Assembly: GCF_027497195.1 (NCBI RefSeq)
Contig: NZ_CP114905.1
Location: 6,149,001 to 6,213,000 of the forward strand
Direction of reading: 5' to 3'
DNA from: Streptomyces sp. WMMC500
Lineage (GTDB): Bacteria; Actinomycetota; Actinomycetes; Streptomycetales; Streptomycetaceae
Length of the DNA: 64,000 nucleotides
The translations under genes were made by a program, and so were the position numbers. Positions 58,227-64,000 of this stretch are shown here, piece by piece. How positions within the stretch are numbered: the stretch's first letter is position 1; each line of letters begins with the position of its first letter. The notes beneath the pieces were generated by a model. It ran no database searches and was not told the DNA's origin. It saw only the letters and a program-made list of their open reading frames with translations.

Positions 58227-59116
58227 GCGGCTGCCCTCCGGGCCACCGTACGGGGCCGATGGGCGCCCGCCCGCAGGCCCGAGGCGATGGTGCGGTGGGC
58301 GGCGCGCTCGTCAAGGCCGACGCTCACCGCGGCGGAGGCGAGTAACGCGGTGACGTCCGCGGCGGCCAGTTCGCCGCCGGCGACGAGTTGGCCGAGGGCG
58401 ACCGCGGCGCGATAGAGGGCGGTGTTGCGGGTGCCGACCGGAGCGTCGGTGACCCGCTGCCACTCCCCCTCCATCGCGCCGCGCAGGTAGGCGCTCAGCC
58501 GCCGCGGGCCCAGTTCCGGCAGTGGAACCGGTCGCTGCGGCGGGAGCGGGGCGGGGGTGAGGAGTTCGGTCAGCCAGTCCGGGAGGGGGGCAGGCGGCGC
58601 GTCGTGGAGGATCGTGTATCGCTCGCGACCGATGGTGCTTTCGGCGCCGACGACGTACCCGCCTCCGGCCCGGCTGTCGATCTTCCATCCCAGCTTCCCG
58701 GCGGTGTTCCGAAGCGGGGCGTCGACTGGTGCGGTGAAGTACAGGTGCGTGCCGCCGCTCGCGGTGCGGACCGTGTAGGTCTGCGTCGGGATCGGCTGGT
58801 CATGCTGCTCGGCGAGAACGGCCAGCATGTCCGCGCCGTCGACAACGCCTGCCGGCGCCCCCGGCGGTGGGGTGTCGTCGTTCTTGGGAACGTCCAGATC
58901 GAGGACGACCAGCCGTGAAGGGCCGGTGGCGATGCCGAGGTTGTACGCGCCGCTCGACCAGCAGCGCGTGATGCGCGTGCGGTCGAGGGTGGCGCGTTGC
59001 TCCCACGCGGCGACGGCGGGGCGCTTGGCGCCGGGGACGAGGGGGAAGACGTGCCAGCCGCGTTCGGCGGCGGCGAGTGCGGCGTGGTGCAGTGGGCGGG
59101 TGGAGCCGTAGGGCAT
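58223..59116 (-). CDS. Bifunctional DNA primase/polymerase (prim-pol domain)
   Basis: A 297-residue protein of the AEP superfamily. The N-terminal prim-pol fold (about 8-190) reads ALAAAERGWHVFPLVPGAKR, LGIATGPSRLVVLDLDVPKN with the metal-binding Asp pair, and TVRTASGGTHLYF with the conserved His. The C-terminal 100 residues are helical (RRLSAYLRGAMEGEWQRVTD, LGQLVAGGELAAADVTALLA). It would prime and extend DNA during replication of the excised element. It is coupled to the downstream RepA-like ATPase. Confidence 0.88.
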   Translation of the reverse strand: MPYGSTRPLHHAALAAAERGWHVFPLVPGAKRPAVAAWEQRATLDRTRITRCWSSGAYNLGIATGPSRLVVLDLDVPKNDDTPPPGAPAGVVDGADMLAVLAEQHDQPIPTQTYTVRTASGGTHLYFTAPVDAPLRNTAGKLGWKIDSRAGGGYVVGAESTIGRERYTILHDAPPAPLPDWLTELLTPAPLPPQRPVPLPELGPRRLSAYLRGAMEGEWQRVTDAPVGTRNTALYRAAVALGQLVAGGELAAADVTALLASAAVSVGLDERAAHRTIASGLRAGAHRPRTVARRAAA

Positions 59117-59155
59117 CCTGAAGACACCTCCTGATTCCTGATGGGATGGGAGGCC

Positions 59156-59193
59156 GGGGCAGCGGGCTTCGTTGACCCGTCGGCCGCTGCCCC
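59156..59193. terminator. Hairpin within a repeated intergenic element
   Basis: GGGGCAGCGG (59156-59165) pairs with CCGCTGCCCC (59184-59193) over a 18-base loop. The surrounding stretch of about 67 bases from GATGGGATGGG (59139) to GGTCAG recurs at 63858-63924, again between two genes. Both may end or attenuate transcription of the element's operons. Confidence 0.6.
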
Positions 59194-59202
59194 GGGCCCT
59201 GG

Positions 59203-59565
59203 TCAGCCGCGGTCGGCGCGCGCCGCCTGGTACTGCCGGCGGACGTACGCGCGGAAGTCCTCATCCGTCGCCAGCTCTTCGCCGCGGTAGCTCAGGCCGT
59301 GGAATGTGGCGTCGTAGTCGGCGAGCTGGCGCGCGGCGCGGCCCGCGGCGGTGACCGCCTCGGCGGCGGCCTCGGGGGTGAGCGTGGTCTCTTCGCGGAG
59401 CGCGATGCGGTCCAGGAGCGCCGCCTTGCGGAGCCAGAATTCGCGGTCGACGCCGTGGCTCAGCGGGTACTTGTGGAGGGCGCGCAGGACCCAGGAGATC
59501 TCCCAGGCGATGCTCGGGGCGTTCGCGTATGCGGTGTCCGTGGTGCTGGTCTCGGGCTCGTTCAT
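59203..59565 (-). CDS. AICE accessory protein, function unknown
   Basis: A 120-residue acidic, helical protein. Typical stretches are ANAPSIAWEISWVLRALHKY, WLRKAALLDRIALREE and DEDFRAYVRRQYQAARADRG. There is no membrane helix or known motif. Its position between the prim-pol and small membrane-protein genes is usual for short AICE genes of unknown role. It is separated from the prim-pol gene by the hairpin element. Confidence 0.7.
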   Translation of the reverse strand: MNEPETSTTDTAYANAPSIAWEISWVLRALHKYPLSHGVDREFWLRKAALLDRIALREETTLTPEAAAEAVTAAGRAARQLADYDATFHGLSYRGEELATDEDFRAYVRRQYQAARADRG

Positions 59566-59575
59566 GGCGTCCCCT

Positions 59576-59767
59576 TCAGCCCACGTCGTTCACGGCGTCG
59601 GCGAGTGCGGTCATGATCTGGTCGATGGACTCGGCGGCTCCGGTGCGGGAGAGGTAGAAGCCGAAGAGGAGAGCGACGACGGCCGCGGGAACGCCGACCG
59701 CGCGGAAGCGGAGCAGCAGCGCCAGTAAGAGGCCGAAGAGCGCGAGTGCGGTGATGGTGATCGTCAC
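59576..59767 (-). CDS. Small membrane protein (Spd-like)
   Basis: A 63-residue protein from a GTG with an excellent GGAGGAG ribosome site five bases before it. Two hydrophobic helices (ALALFGLLLALLLRF and VPAAVVALLFGFYLS) precede a short soluble tail (QIMTALADAVNDVG). Small membrane proteins of this kind (spread or Spd proteins) help plasmids and AICEs move between mycelial compartments. It is 10 bases upstream of the gene for the 120-residue accessory protein. Confidence 0.7.
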   Translation of the reverse strand: MTITITALALFGLLLALLLRFRAVGVPAAVVALLFGFYLSRTGAAESIDQIMTALADAVNDVG

Positions 59768-59783
59768 GTGGACTCCTCCGGGG

Positions 59784-60035
59784 TCAGCGGGTGCCTTCGC
59801 GGCGCATGCCGGAGAGGGCGTTGTAGACGTGCCGGCCGAGGCGGATGCGGCGGCCGTAGCCGCGGCAGGGGCGGCAATCCCGGCCGCGGACGAGCCGCCC
59901 GCGGCGCGTCTGGCGCATCCGGAAGCCGAAGCCGCGGCAGCGGCGGCAGCTCCCGAAGGGGCTGACCGCGCAGAGCGCGGCGTAGCAGAGGGTGATGATG
60001 AGGAGGCCGGGCATAGCGGAGAGCAGGGAGGACAC
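59784..60035 (-). CDS. Small membrane protein with DnaJ-like zinc ribbon
   Basis: An 83-residue protein starting at a GTG after an AGGGG ribosome site. One N-terminal helix (AMPGLLIITLCYAALCAVSP) is followed by two CxxCxGxG motifs (SCRRCRGFGFR and DCRPCRGYGRR), the zinc-binding pattern of DnaJ cysteine-rich domains, in a strongly basic tail rich in Arg. It is probably membrane-tethered with the zinc ribbon in the cytoplasm, perhaps contacting DNA or the TraB translocase. It is followed after 16 bases by the Spd-like gene. Confidence 0.75.
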   Translation of the reverse strand: MSSLLSAMPGLLIITLCYAALCAVSPFGSCRRCRGFGFRMRQTRRGRLVRGRDCRPCRGYGRRIRLGRHVYNALSGMRREGTR

Positions 60036-60081
60036 GACAACCCCTCTCAGGGCCGGAATCAGGGAGTGGGAGAGATGGGCC

Positions 60082-60177
60082 GCTAGACGCTAGGAAGCAG
60101 CTCAGCGGCACTTTGAAGTGCTAGCGGGGGTGCTAGACCTAGCAGGGGTGCCCGCTAGGTCTAGCGGCGCCCGCTAG
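60082..60177. repeat. Cluster of GCTAG/CTAGC motifs (candidate operator, iteron or transfer site)
   Basis: Within 96 bases the pentamer GCTAG or its complement CTAGC occurs about eight times. Two 12-mers stand out: GCTAGACCTAGC (60132-60143) and GCTAGGTCTAGC (60154-60165), each close to palindromic and each the reverse complement of the other. Single copies lie at 60082, 60089, 60120 and 60173. CTAG is normally rare in streptomycete DNA, so the density is striking. The cluster lies between the TraB gene stop (60178) and the zinc-ribbon gene. Confidence 0.8.
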
Positions 60178-62262
60178 TCAGGCCGCGACAGCCCGACCGT
60201 CACGTTCCGCGATGGCGCGGATGACGTCGGCGCGGCGGATGCCGCGGCGGTTGGCGCCCTTGCCGTCCTCGGTGGTGCCCCAGACCTGGACCGTGCGGAT
60301 GCCGTACGGGCGCAGGGCGGCGGTGAGCTGGTCGGTGTTCCACTCGCCGTAGACCTCCGGCCGGAGGTCGGCCAGGCGGGCGAGAACGGACTCGTTCCAG
60401 AGCTTCGGCTTTGCTGCCGGGATGGCGGCGGCCAGGTCGCCCAGGAGGTCGTACGACGACGCCGGATCAGGCTCCGGCTGCTCGCCGAGTGCATGTCCGG
60501 CGAGGGTGCCGGCGCGTTCGCGCGCGGCGCGGGCGCGTAGGGCGATCTGGTCTGCCTGCAAGGCGTCGATGTTGGCGGAGCGGACGATACGGGCGTCGGC
60601 GCCTTCGCCGAGGAAGTAGCAGATGCCCTTGTCGCCCCACGCGAACATCGATGCTCGTACGCCCCGCTTGTACGCGCCCGTGCCCAGGACCATGTCGTTC
60701 TCGACCTGGCCCATGACCTTCAGGCACCAGCGGGCGGAGGCGTTGGCGCTGATCGCGGTCGGGATGCTGTCCTTGTCCGGCCGCTGCGTCGACAGCAGAA
60801 GCACGATCCCCAGGGCCGGGCCGCGCTTGACCAGGTCGGTACAGATCTCCTTGAACTCCGCGCCGTGCTTGTGGTGCTCGAACCAGACCTGGCACTCGTC
60901 AACGCCGACCACGATCGGGTGCAGCCCGAGTGAGCGCTTCGAGGCCAGGTCGGTGGTCACCTTCGACTCCGGGCACACGTCGCGCGGGAGTGAGCGGATC
61001 ACCTTTGCGCGGCGGCGCAGCTCGCCCTGCAGCTCGCGCATGGCGGCGATGCCGTACGCGATGTCCTCCGGCTCCTCGCCGGCCCGGTGGCGGTATGCCA
61101 CGCGGCCGAGGGGGTCGAGGTCGCCGGTGCCCTTCAGGTCGTACGTGTGGAGTTCGGCCCGCGGGTCCAGGGCGGCGATGAGGAGGAGCAGGCGGAGGAG
61201 GAAGGTCTTGCCCATGCGCGGGATGGCTCCGATGACGCCCGCGATGAACATCAGCGTCACGCCGACCCACCGGCCGCGCTGGTCCGTACCCCAGGACACG
61301 GGCCTGAAGAGGTCCACCGTGCCGGACTTGGCCAGCGGCCAGGGCTCCTGGCTCGCCTGCGACATGTCCTGATCACCGACCCACAGCCGTAGGCGGCCGG
61401 TGTGCTCGTCCGGAACCGGCTCTGGCCACACTGTGCCCAACGGGCGGCGGAGGCCGGAAGCCAGCTTGTCCCGGCGTTCGATGACGTCCGTGACGGTCAC
61501 GCCGTACGGGAGATCGCCCTCGGCAAGCCAACCGGGCCCGTCGCGCGTGATGGGCGCGGAGAACGAGAAGCCAGGGCCACCCTTCGCCTGCTCCTGGTTG
61601 ATCGCCTGTATACCCAAGGCGCCGAGGGCGCGCAGGACGATGTCCGACGTGAGCTTGGTGGTCTTGGGGATCTCGACGGCGCGGTGAATCACCGGCTCGT
61701 CGTCCGGCTGGCCGAGCCAGCCGAGCGCCGTGGCGACCACGTAACCGGAGAAGGCCAGCAGCCAGGTGGGTGCCAGGACGAATAAGGCGAGCGCGGCGGC
61801 CAGTCCTGCGACGGAGGCCATCAATGCGACGACCGTGCGCCACCTGACCCGGCGGTCACGCTGCCGGGAGAGCTTCAGGTAATAGTCGATGTCCTCTTTG
61901 CTGGCGGCAGCGCTGCGGAACGGCTGCCCCTCGGCGTCCGCAACCCACCGCAGTGCGCCACCGACGAAACGGGCCGTGCCTCGCGGCAGTTGGAGGGTGA
62001 GGCGGAGCTGGTACCAGGGCGTACGCACGGCGTGGTACGCCAGCACGTGCCAGCCGTACGCCGCGACACCGGAGCCGGCGGCTTTGAACTCCCGCCAGGA
62101 GCGGGCCCAGGGCGGGACGACCGGCCGCCGCATCGAGCCGGTGACCCGGTCCATGAGGCGTACGGCCGCAGGGCCGCCCGGCTGGTCGACCATCGTGGCC
62201 TCATCTGGAGGAGGTCCGCCGGAATCGGCAGCGCTCTCTTCGTTGTCGTGCTCGTGCTTCAC
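60178..62262 (-). CDS. traB: FtsK/SpoIIIE-type DNA translocase (TraB)
   Basis: Conjugative translocase of 694 residues, from a GTG after an AGGAAGGAAGG ribosome site. Two membrane helices lie near 195-235 (VVALMASVAGLAAALALFVL, WLLAFSGYVVATALGWLG). The motor domain has Walker A GVIGAIPRMGKTFLLRLL (near 345-355) and Walker B PIVVGVDECQVWFEHH, with the hexameric FtsK pattern throughout. The C-terminus (about 640-694) looks like a winged helix (DQLTAALRPYGIRTVQVWGT, RRGIRRADVIRAI) that would bind a repeated clt-type sequence. TraB proteins move double-stranded element DNA between hyphae without a relaxase, consistent with the lack of one here. Confidence 0.92.
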   Translation of the reverse strand: MKHEHDNEESAADSGGPPPDEATMVDQPGGPAAVRLMDRVTGSMRRPVVPPWARSWREFKAAGSGVAAYGWHVLAYHAVRTPWYQLRLTLQLPRGTARFVGGALRWVADAEGQPFRSAAASKEDIDYYLKLSRQRDRRVRWRTVVALMASVAGLAAALALFVLAPTWLLAFSGYVVATALGWLGQPDDEPVIHRAVEIPKTTKLTSDIVLRALGALGIQAINQEQAKGGPGFSFSAPITRDGPGWLAEGDLPYGVTVTDVIERRDKLASGLRRPLGTVWPEPVPDEHTGRLRLWVGDQDMSQASQEPWPLAKSGTVDLFRPVSWGTDQRGRWVGVTLMFIAGVIGAIPRMGKTFLLRLLLLIAALDPRAELHTYDLKGTGDLDPLGRVAYRHRAGEEPEDIAYGIAAMRELQGELRRRAKVIRSLPRDVCPESKVTTDLASKRSLGLHPIVVGVDECQVWFEHHKHGAEFKEICTDLVKRGPALGIVLLLSTQRPDKDSIPTAISANASARWCLKVMGQVENDMVLGTGAYKRGVRASMFAWGDKGICYFLGEGADARIVRSANIDALQADQIALRARAARERAGTLAGHALGEQPEPDPASSYDLLGDLAAAIPAAKPKLWNESVLARLADLRPEVYGEWNTDQLTAALRPYGIRTVQVWGTTEDGKGANRRGIRRADVIRAIAERDGRAVAA

Positions 62263-62365
62263 TGACCTTCCTTCCTGTTGGGAGGAAAGCCGGGGCCCAG
62301 CCCTACCCGCCAAAGCAGCGGCCGGACCCCGGCGCCGAGCGGGTGAGTTGAGAGGGGCGGGGCGG

Positions 62366-63535
62366 CTACGGCCGGCCGGAGGCGGGCCGCGGGCCGCGTT
62401 CGGCGCCGAGCCGCACGAACACGCCGTGCACGTAACTCGGCGAGCGGGTCGCCCGCTTCGCGGTCTCACGCACGGTCAGGCCCTCGGCCCAACCGTCCTC
62501 GATGACCTGCTGAGCCTCGGCGGTGTCGAGCTTGACCGGCGGTTGGGGCTCCGGGGCGTGTTCAGGTGAACGGTCGTCTCCGTTCAGGGTGGCGCCGAGG
62601 GTGAACACTCCCGGCTGGCCTGCCTGCCGGATGCTCTCGGTCGCCCGCCGCATCTGCCCGCGAACCTCCTCGGCCAGCGCCCAGGCGACCGGATCGTCGA
62701 CCTCCTCCGTCCACGGAGAGGCAAGCGGCACCGTCGCCAGATCGGCTGCGTGCCGCCGCGCCGCGAGCAGTTCGAGCAGCTTCCGCCGCTGCTCCCGGTC
62801 CGCCCCCGCCGATGCGTTCGCCACCGCGGCCGACAGCCGCCGCGCGATGCCTCGTCCGCGCCGGCCGGCCCGCTGCTCCGGCGGCAGGGCCGCCAGGCGC
62901 GCCGCCAGCTCGACCGCGCGGAGGGTGGCGCGGTCCCGGCTGATCTGTGCGGCGTTCCGGTCCCGTTCGGTGATCCCCAACCGGGACAGCAGCCGCTCGC
63001 GCACCTCTCGCCCGGCTACAGCCAGCAGGCCGTGAGACTCCGCGCCGGGCCTGCGGTGGCGGAGTTCGATGCCCATGGCCAGGTGCCAGAGCACGGCGGC
63101 CAGGAACGGCCCGACAAAGGCACGGACTGTGCCGCCGAGCGGCCCGGACTCGGCGTACGCGGGGATGATCTGTACGCCCGTGATGGCCCAGACGAGCAAC
63201 CCGGGGACGCCGGGCGCCTTCATGGGGCCGTTGAGGTTCTGCCGCGCCATGAGCGCCGAGGCGAACAGCCCCAGCTCCGCGGCGGCGAACATCGCCGCCC
63301 GTTCGCCCGTGCTCCCCATGTCCAGGTAGTCCTCGGCGAACCGCCAGCTCGTGTCGGCGCTGTACGCCGTGCAGCTCGCCGCGGCGAGGGCGGCAACGCG
63401 CACGGCGGGGGTGTCGAGCCTCGCGTACCGAGCCAGTCGGCGCAGCGCGAACGAGAGGAGTACCAGCCCGAGGAGCGCCGCCGTGGCAGCGATCAGGACG
63501 TTCGGCCCCCAGGGGATGTGAGCTACTGGCTTCAT
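62366..63535 (-). CDS. AICE membrane protein with DUF2637-like N-terminus
   Basis: A 389-residue protein; the ATG at 63533-63535 overlaps the upstream stop (ATGA). The first 170 residues hold about four hydrophobic helices (PNVLIAATAALLGLVLLSFA, AAMFAAAELGLFASALMARQ, LLVWAITGVQIIPAYAESGP, FVGPFLAAVLWHLAMGIELR), the pattern of DUF2637/SpdB-like mobile-element proteins. The cytoplasmic half is Arg/Ala-rich and helical, ending in an HTH-like segment (QQVIEDGWAEGLTVRETAKR, ATRSPSYVHGVFVRL). It is encoded just upstream of traB and probably helps in intramycelial spreading or control of transfer. Confidence 0.78.
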   Translation of the reverse strand: MKPVAHIPWGPNVLIAATAALLGLVLLSFALRRLARYARLDTPAVRVAALAAASCTAYSADTSWRFAEDYLDMGSTGERAAMFAAAELGLFASALMARQNLNGPMKAPGVPGLLVWAITGVQIIPAYAESGPLGGTVRAFVGPFLAAVLWHLAMGIELRHRRPGAESHGLLAVAGREVRERLLSRLGITERDRNAAQISRDRATLRAVELAARLAALPPEQRAGRRGRGIARRLSAAVANASAGADREQRRKLLELLAARRHAADLATVPLASPWTEEVDDPVAWALAEEVRGQMRRATESIRQAGQPGVFTLGATLNGDDRSPEHAPEPQPPVKLDTAEAQQVIEDGWAEGLTVRETAKRATRSPSYVHGVFVRLGAERGPRPASGRP

Positions 63536-63840
63536 GCCGCCCGCCTCGGCCGCGGCGTCCACCGCCGGGCCCTGGCGTACCGGCGGAGCCGCGCCGCGTA
63601 GCGGGCGTTCGACCGGGCGACTTCGTCGCCGGCGCCCTGCTCCTGCAGCTCAGCGAAGACGTCGTCGGCCGCCGCGAGGCGCGCCGCGCGGTCCTCGGTC
63701 GACTCGACCGGTTCGTTCGTCACGGCCGGGCCGAGGAACAGCCTGCGGAAGTCCTCGGCCCAGGTGGTCTCGTATCCGAGCGTTAACGCCTCGGACTCGA
63801 AGGCGTCCAGGGTCCCCTGGCCGCCGTCGTCAGCACGCAT
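63532..63840 (-). CDS. Small AICE protein, function unknown
   Basis: A 102-residue protein. An acidic N-terminus (TLDAFESEALTLGYETTWAE, DFRRLFLGPA) is followed by a helical segment (AARLAAADDVFAELQEQG) and a basic C-terminus (RYAARLRRYARARRWTPRPR). No motif or membrane helix is visible. It is translationally coupled to the membrane-protein gene downstream. Confidence 0.7.
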   Translation of the reverse strand: MRADDGGQGTLDAFESEALTLGYETTWAEDFRRLFLGPAVTNEPVESTEDRAARLAAADDVFAELQEQGAGDEVARSNARYAARLRRYARARRWTPRPRRAA

Positions 63841-63857
63841 GATCTCTCTGCCTCCTC

Positions 63858-63924
63858 GATGGGATGGGCGAGCCGGGCGGCGGGCTTCGTGACCCGTCGG
63901 CCGCCGCTCCGGCAGGGGTGGTCA
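63858..63924. repeat. Second copy of the AICE intergenic repeat
   Basis: About 67 bases starting GATGGGATGGGCGAGCCGGG match the element at 59139-59205, including GGGCTTCGTGACCCGTCGGCC and the flanking inverted arms. It lies between the small 102-residue protein gene and the truncated gene at the window edge. Confidence 0.75.
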
Positions 63925-64000
63925 GACGCGGAAGCGTCGCGGACCCGTGATCCGCTGCAACCCGCGGTGGGCGGTCAACACGGCGGTGAAGGCCCCGTAG
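63922..64000 (-). CDS. C-terminal fragment of an AICE gene cut by the window edge
   Basis: Minus-strand codons from base 64000 to a TGA at 63922-63924 read YGAFTAVLTAHRGLQRIT followed by GPRRFRV. The reading stays open to the edge, and position and strand fit the element's next gene. Only 25 residues are visible, too few to name a family. Confidence 0.4.
   Translation of the reverse strand, partial: YGAFTAVLTAHRGLQRITGPRRFRV

Larger units (their letters stand above)
55230..64000. mobile_element. Actinomycete integrative and conjugative element (AICE, pSAM2-type), left part
   Basis: From the tRNA-His 3' end to the window edge all genes but none of the host type are found: tyrosine integrase, excisionase, RecA-like replication ATPase, prim-pol, small membrane proteins, FtsK/TraB translocase and a further membrane protein, all on the minus strand with the integrase nearest the tRNA. 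This is the module order of AICEs, which integrate into tRNA genes, replicate by their own initiator and transfer double-stranded DNA with one translocase. The far attachment site, a repeat of the tRNA 3' end, must lie beyond base 64000. Confidence 0.9.

Overview
The window is very GC-rich, uses GTG starts freely and carries many genes typical of streptomycetes: AdpA/BldH with an in-frame TTA codon, a CebR/CebEFG/BglC cellobiose locus, a DasR-like box before a beta-N-acetylhexosaminidase, sortases with an LAXTG-type substrate, and a pSAM2-type integrative conjugative element in tRNA-His. It is almost certainly a chromosomal segment of Streptomyces or a very close relative. No rRNA, CRISPR array or insertion sequence was seen.

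Layout. 1-5.5 kb: cell-envelope and stress genes (ABC-2 permease fragment, class A penicillin-binding protein, relic of an SMR efflux pump, GroES-like protein, DUF3618 protein, Bcp peroxiredoxin, class F sortase with a secreted partner). 5.5-11 kb: HAD phosphatase, a threefold 131-bp tandem repeat, a large collagen-like LAXTG surface protein, a Gfo/Idh/MocA oxidoreductase, tRNA-Lys, a protein made of two fused P-loop kinases, and tRNA-Leu. 11-19.5 kb: an ehuBCDA-type amino-acid/ectoine ABC importer beside DUF3830, amidase, D-2-hydroxyacid dehydrogenase and two Asp/Glu-racemase/arylmalonate-decarboxylase-fold enzymes, probably one uptake-and-breakdown locus. 19.5-23.3 kb: a PAS-GGDEF-EAL cyclic-di-GMP enzyme, a secreted M6-like metalloprotease and a second tRNA-Lys. 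23.3-28.1 kb: a tightly coupled three-gene operon encoding an Fe-S RecB/Cas4-type nuclease, an unknown protein and an SF1 helicase, resembling a split Dna2. 28.1-35.3 kb: PAP2 membrane enzyme, HTH-TPR regulator, spermidine-synthase-like protein and a two-component system. 35.3-44.4 kb: bglC, cebGFE, cebR and a GH9 cellulase, with three perfect CebR palindromes. 44.4-48.7 kb: hexosaminidase and GlmS (GlcNAc economy). 48.7-51.5 kb: a putative peptide-modification cassette (E1/ThiF enzyme with an RRE-like N-terminus, a 23-residue peptide, and an M14 carboxypeptidase overlapping the peptide stop codon). 51.7-55.2 kb: universal stress protein, adpA with a long leader, orn and tRNA-His.

From tRNA-His to the window end lies the left part of an actinomycete integrative and conjugative element (AICE): integrase, excisionase, RecA-like replication ATPase, prim-pol, small Spd-like proteins, a CTAG-rich repeat cluster, an FtsK/TraB translocase and a membrane protein. 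Its far attachment site is outside the window.

The two best candidates for something undescribed are the peptide/E1/carboxypeptidase cassette at 48.7-51.3 kb and the split-Dna2-like nuclease-helicase operon at 23.8-28.1 kb. All family assignments come from reading motifs by eye; no database search was possible.
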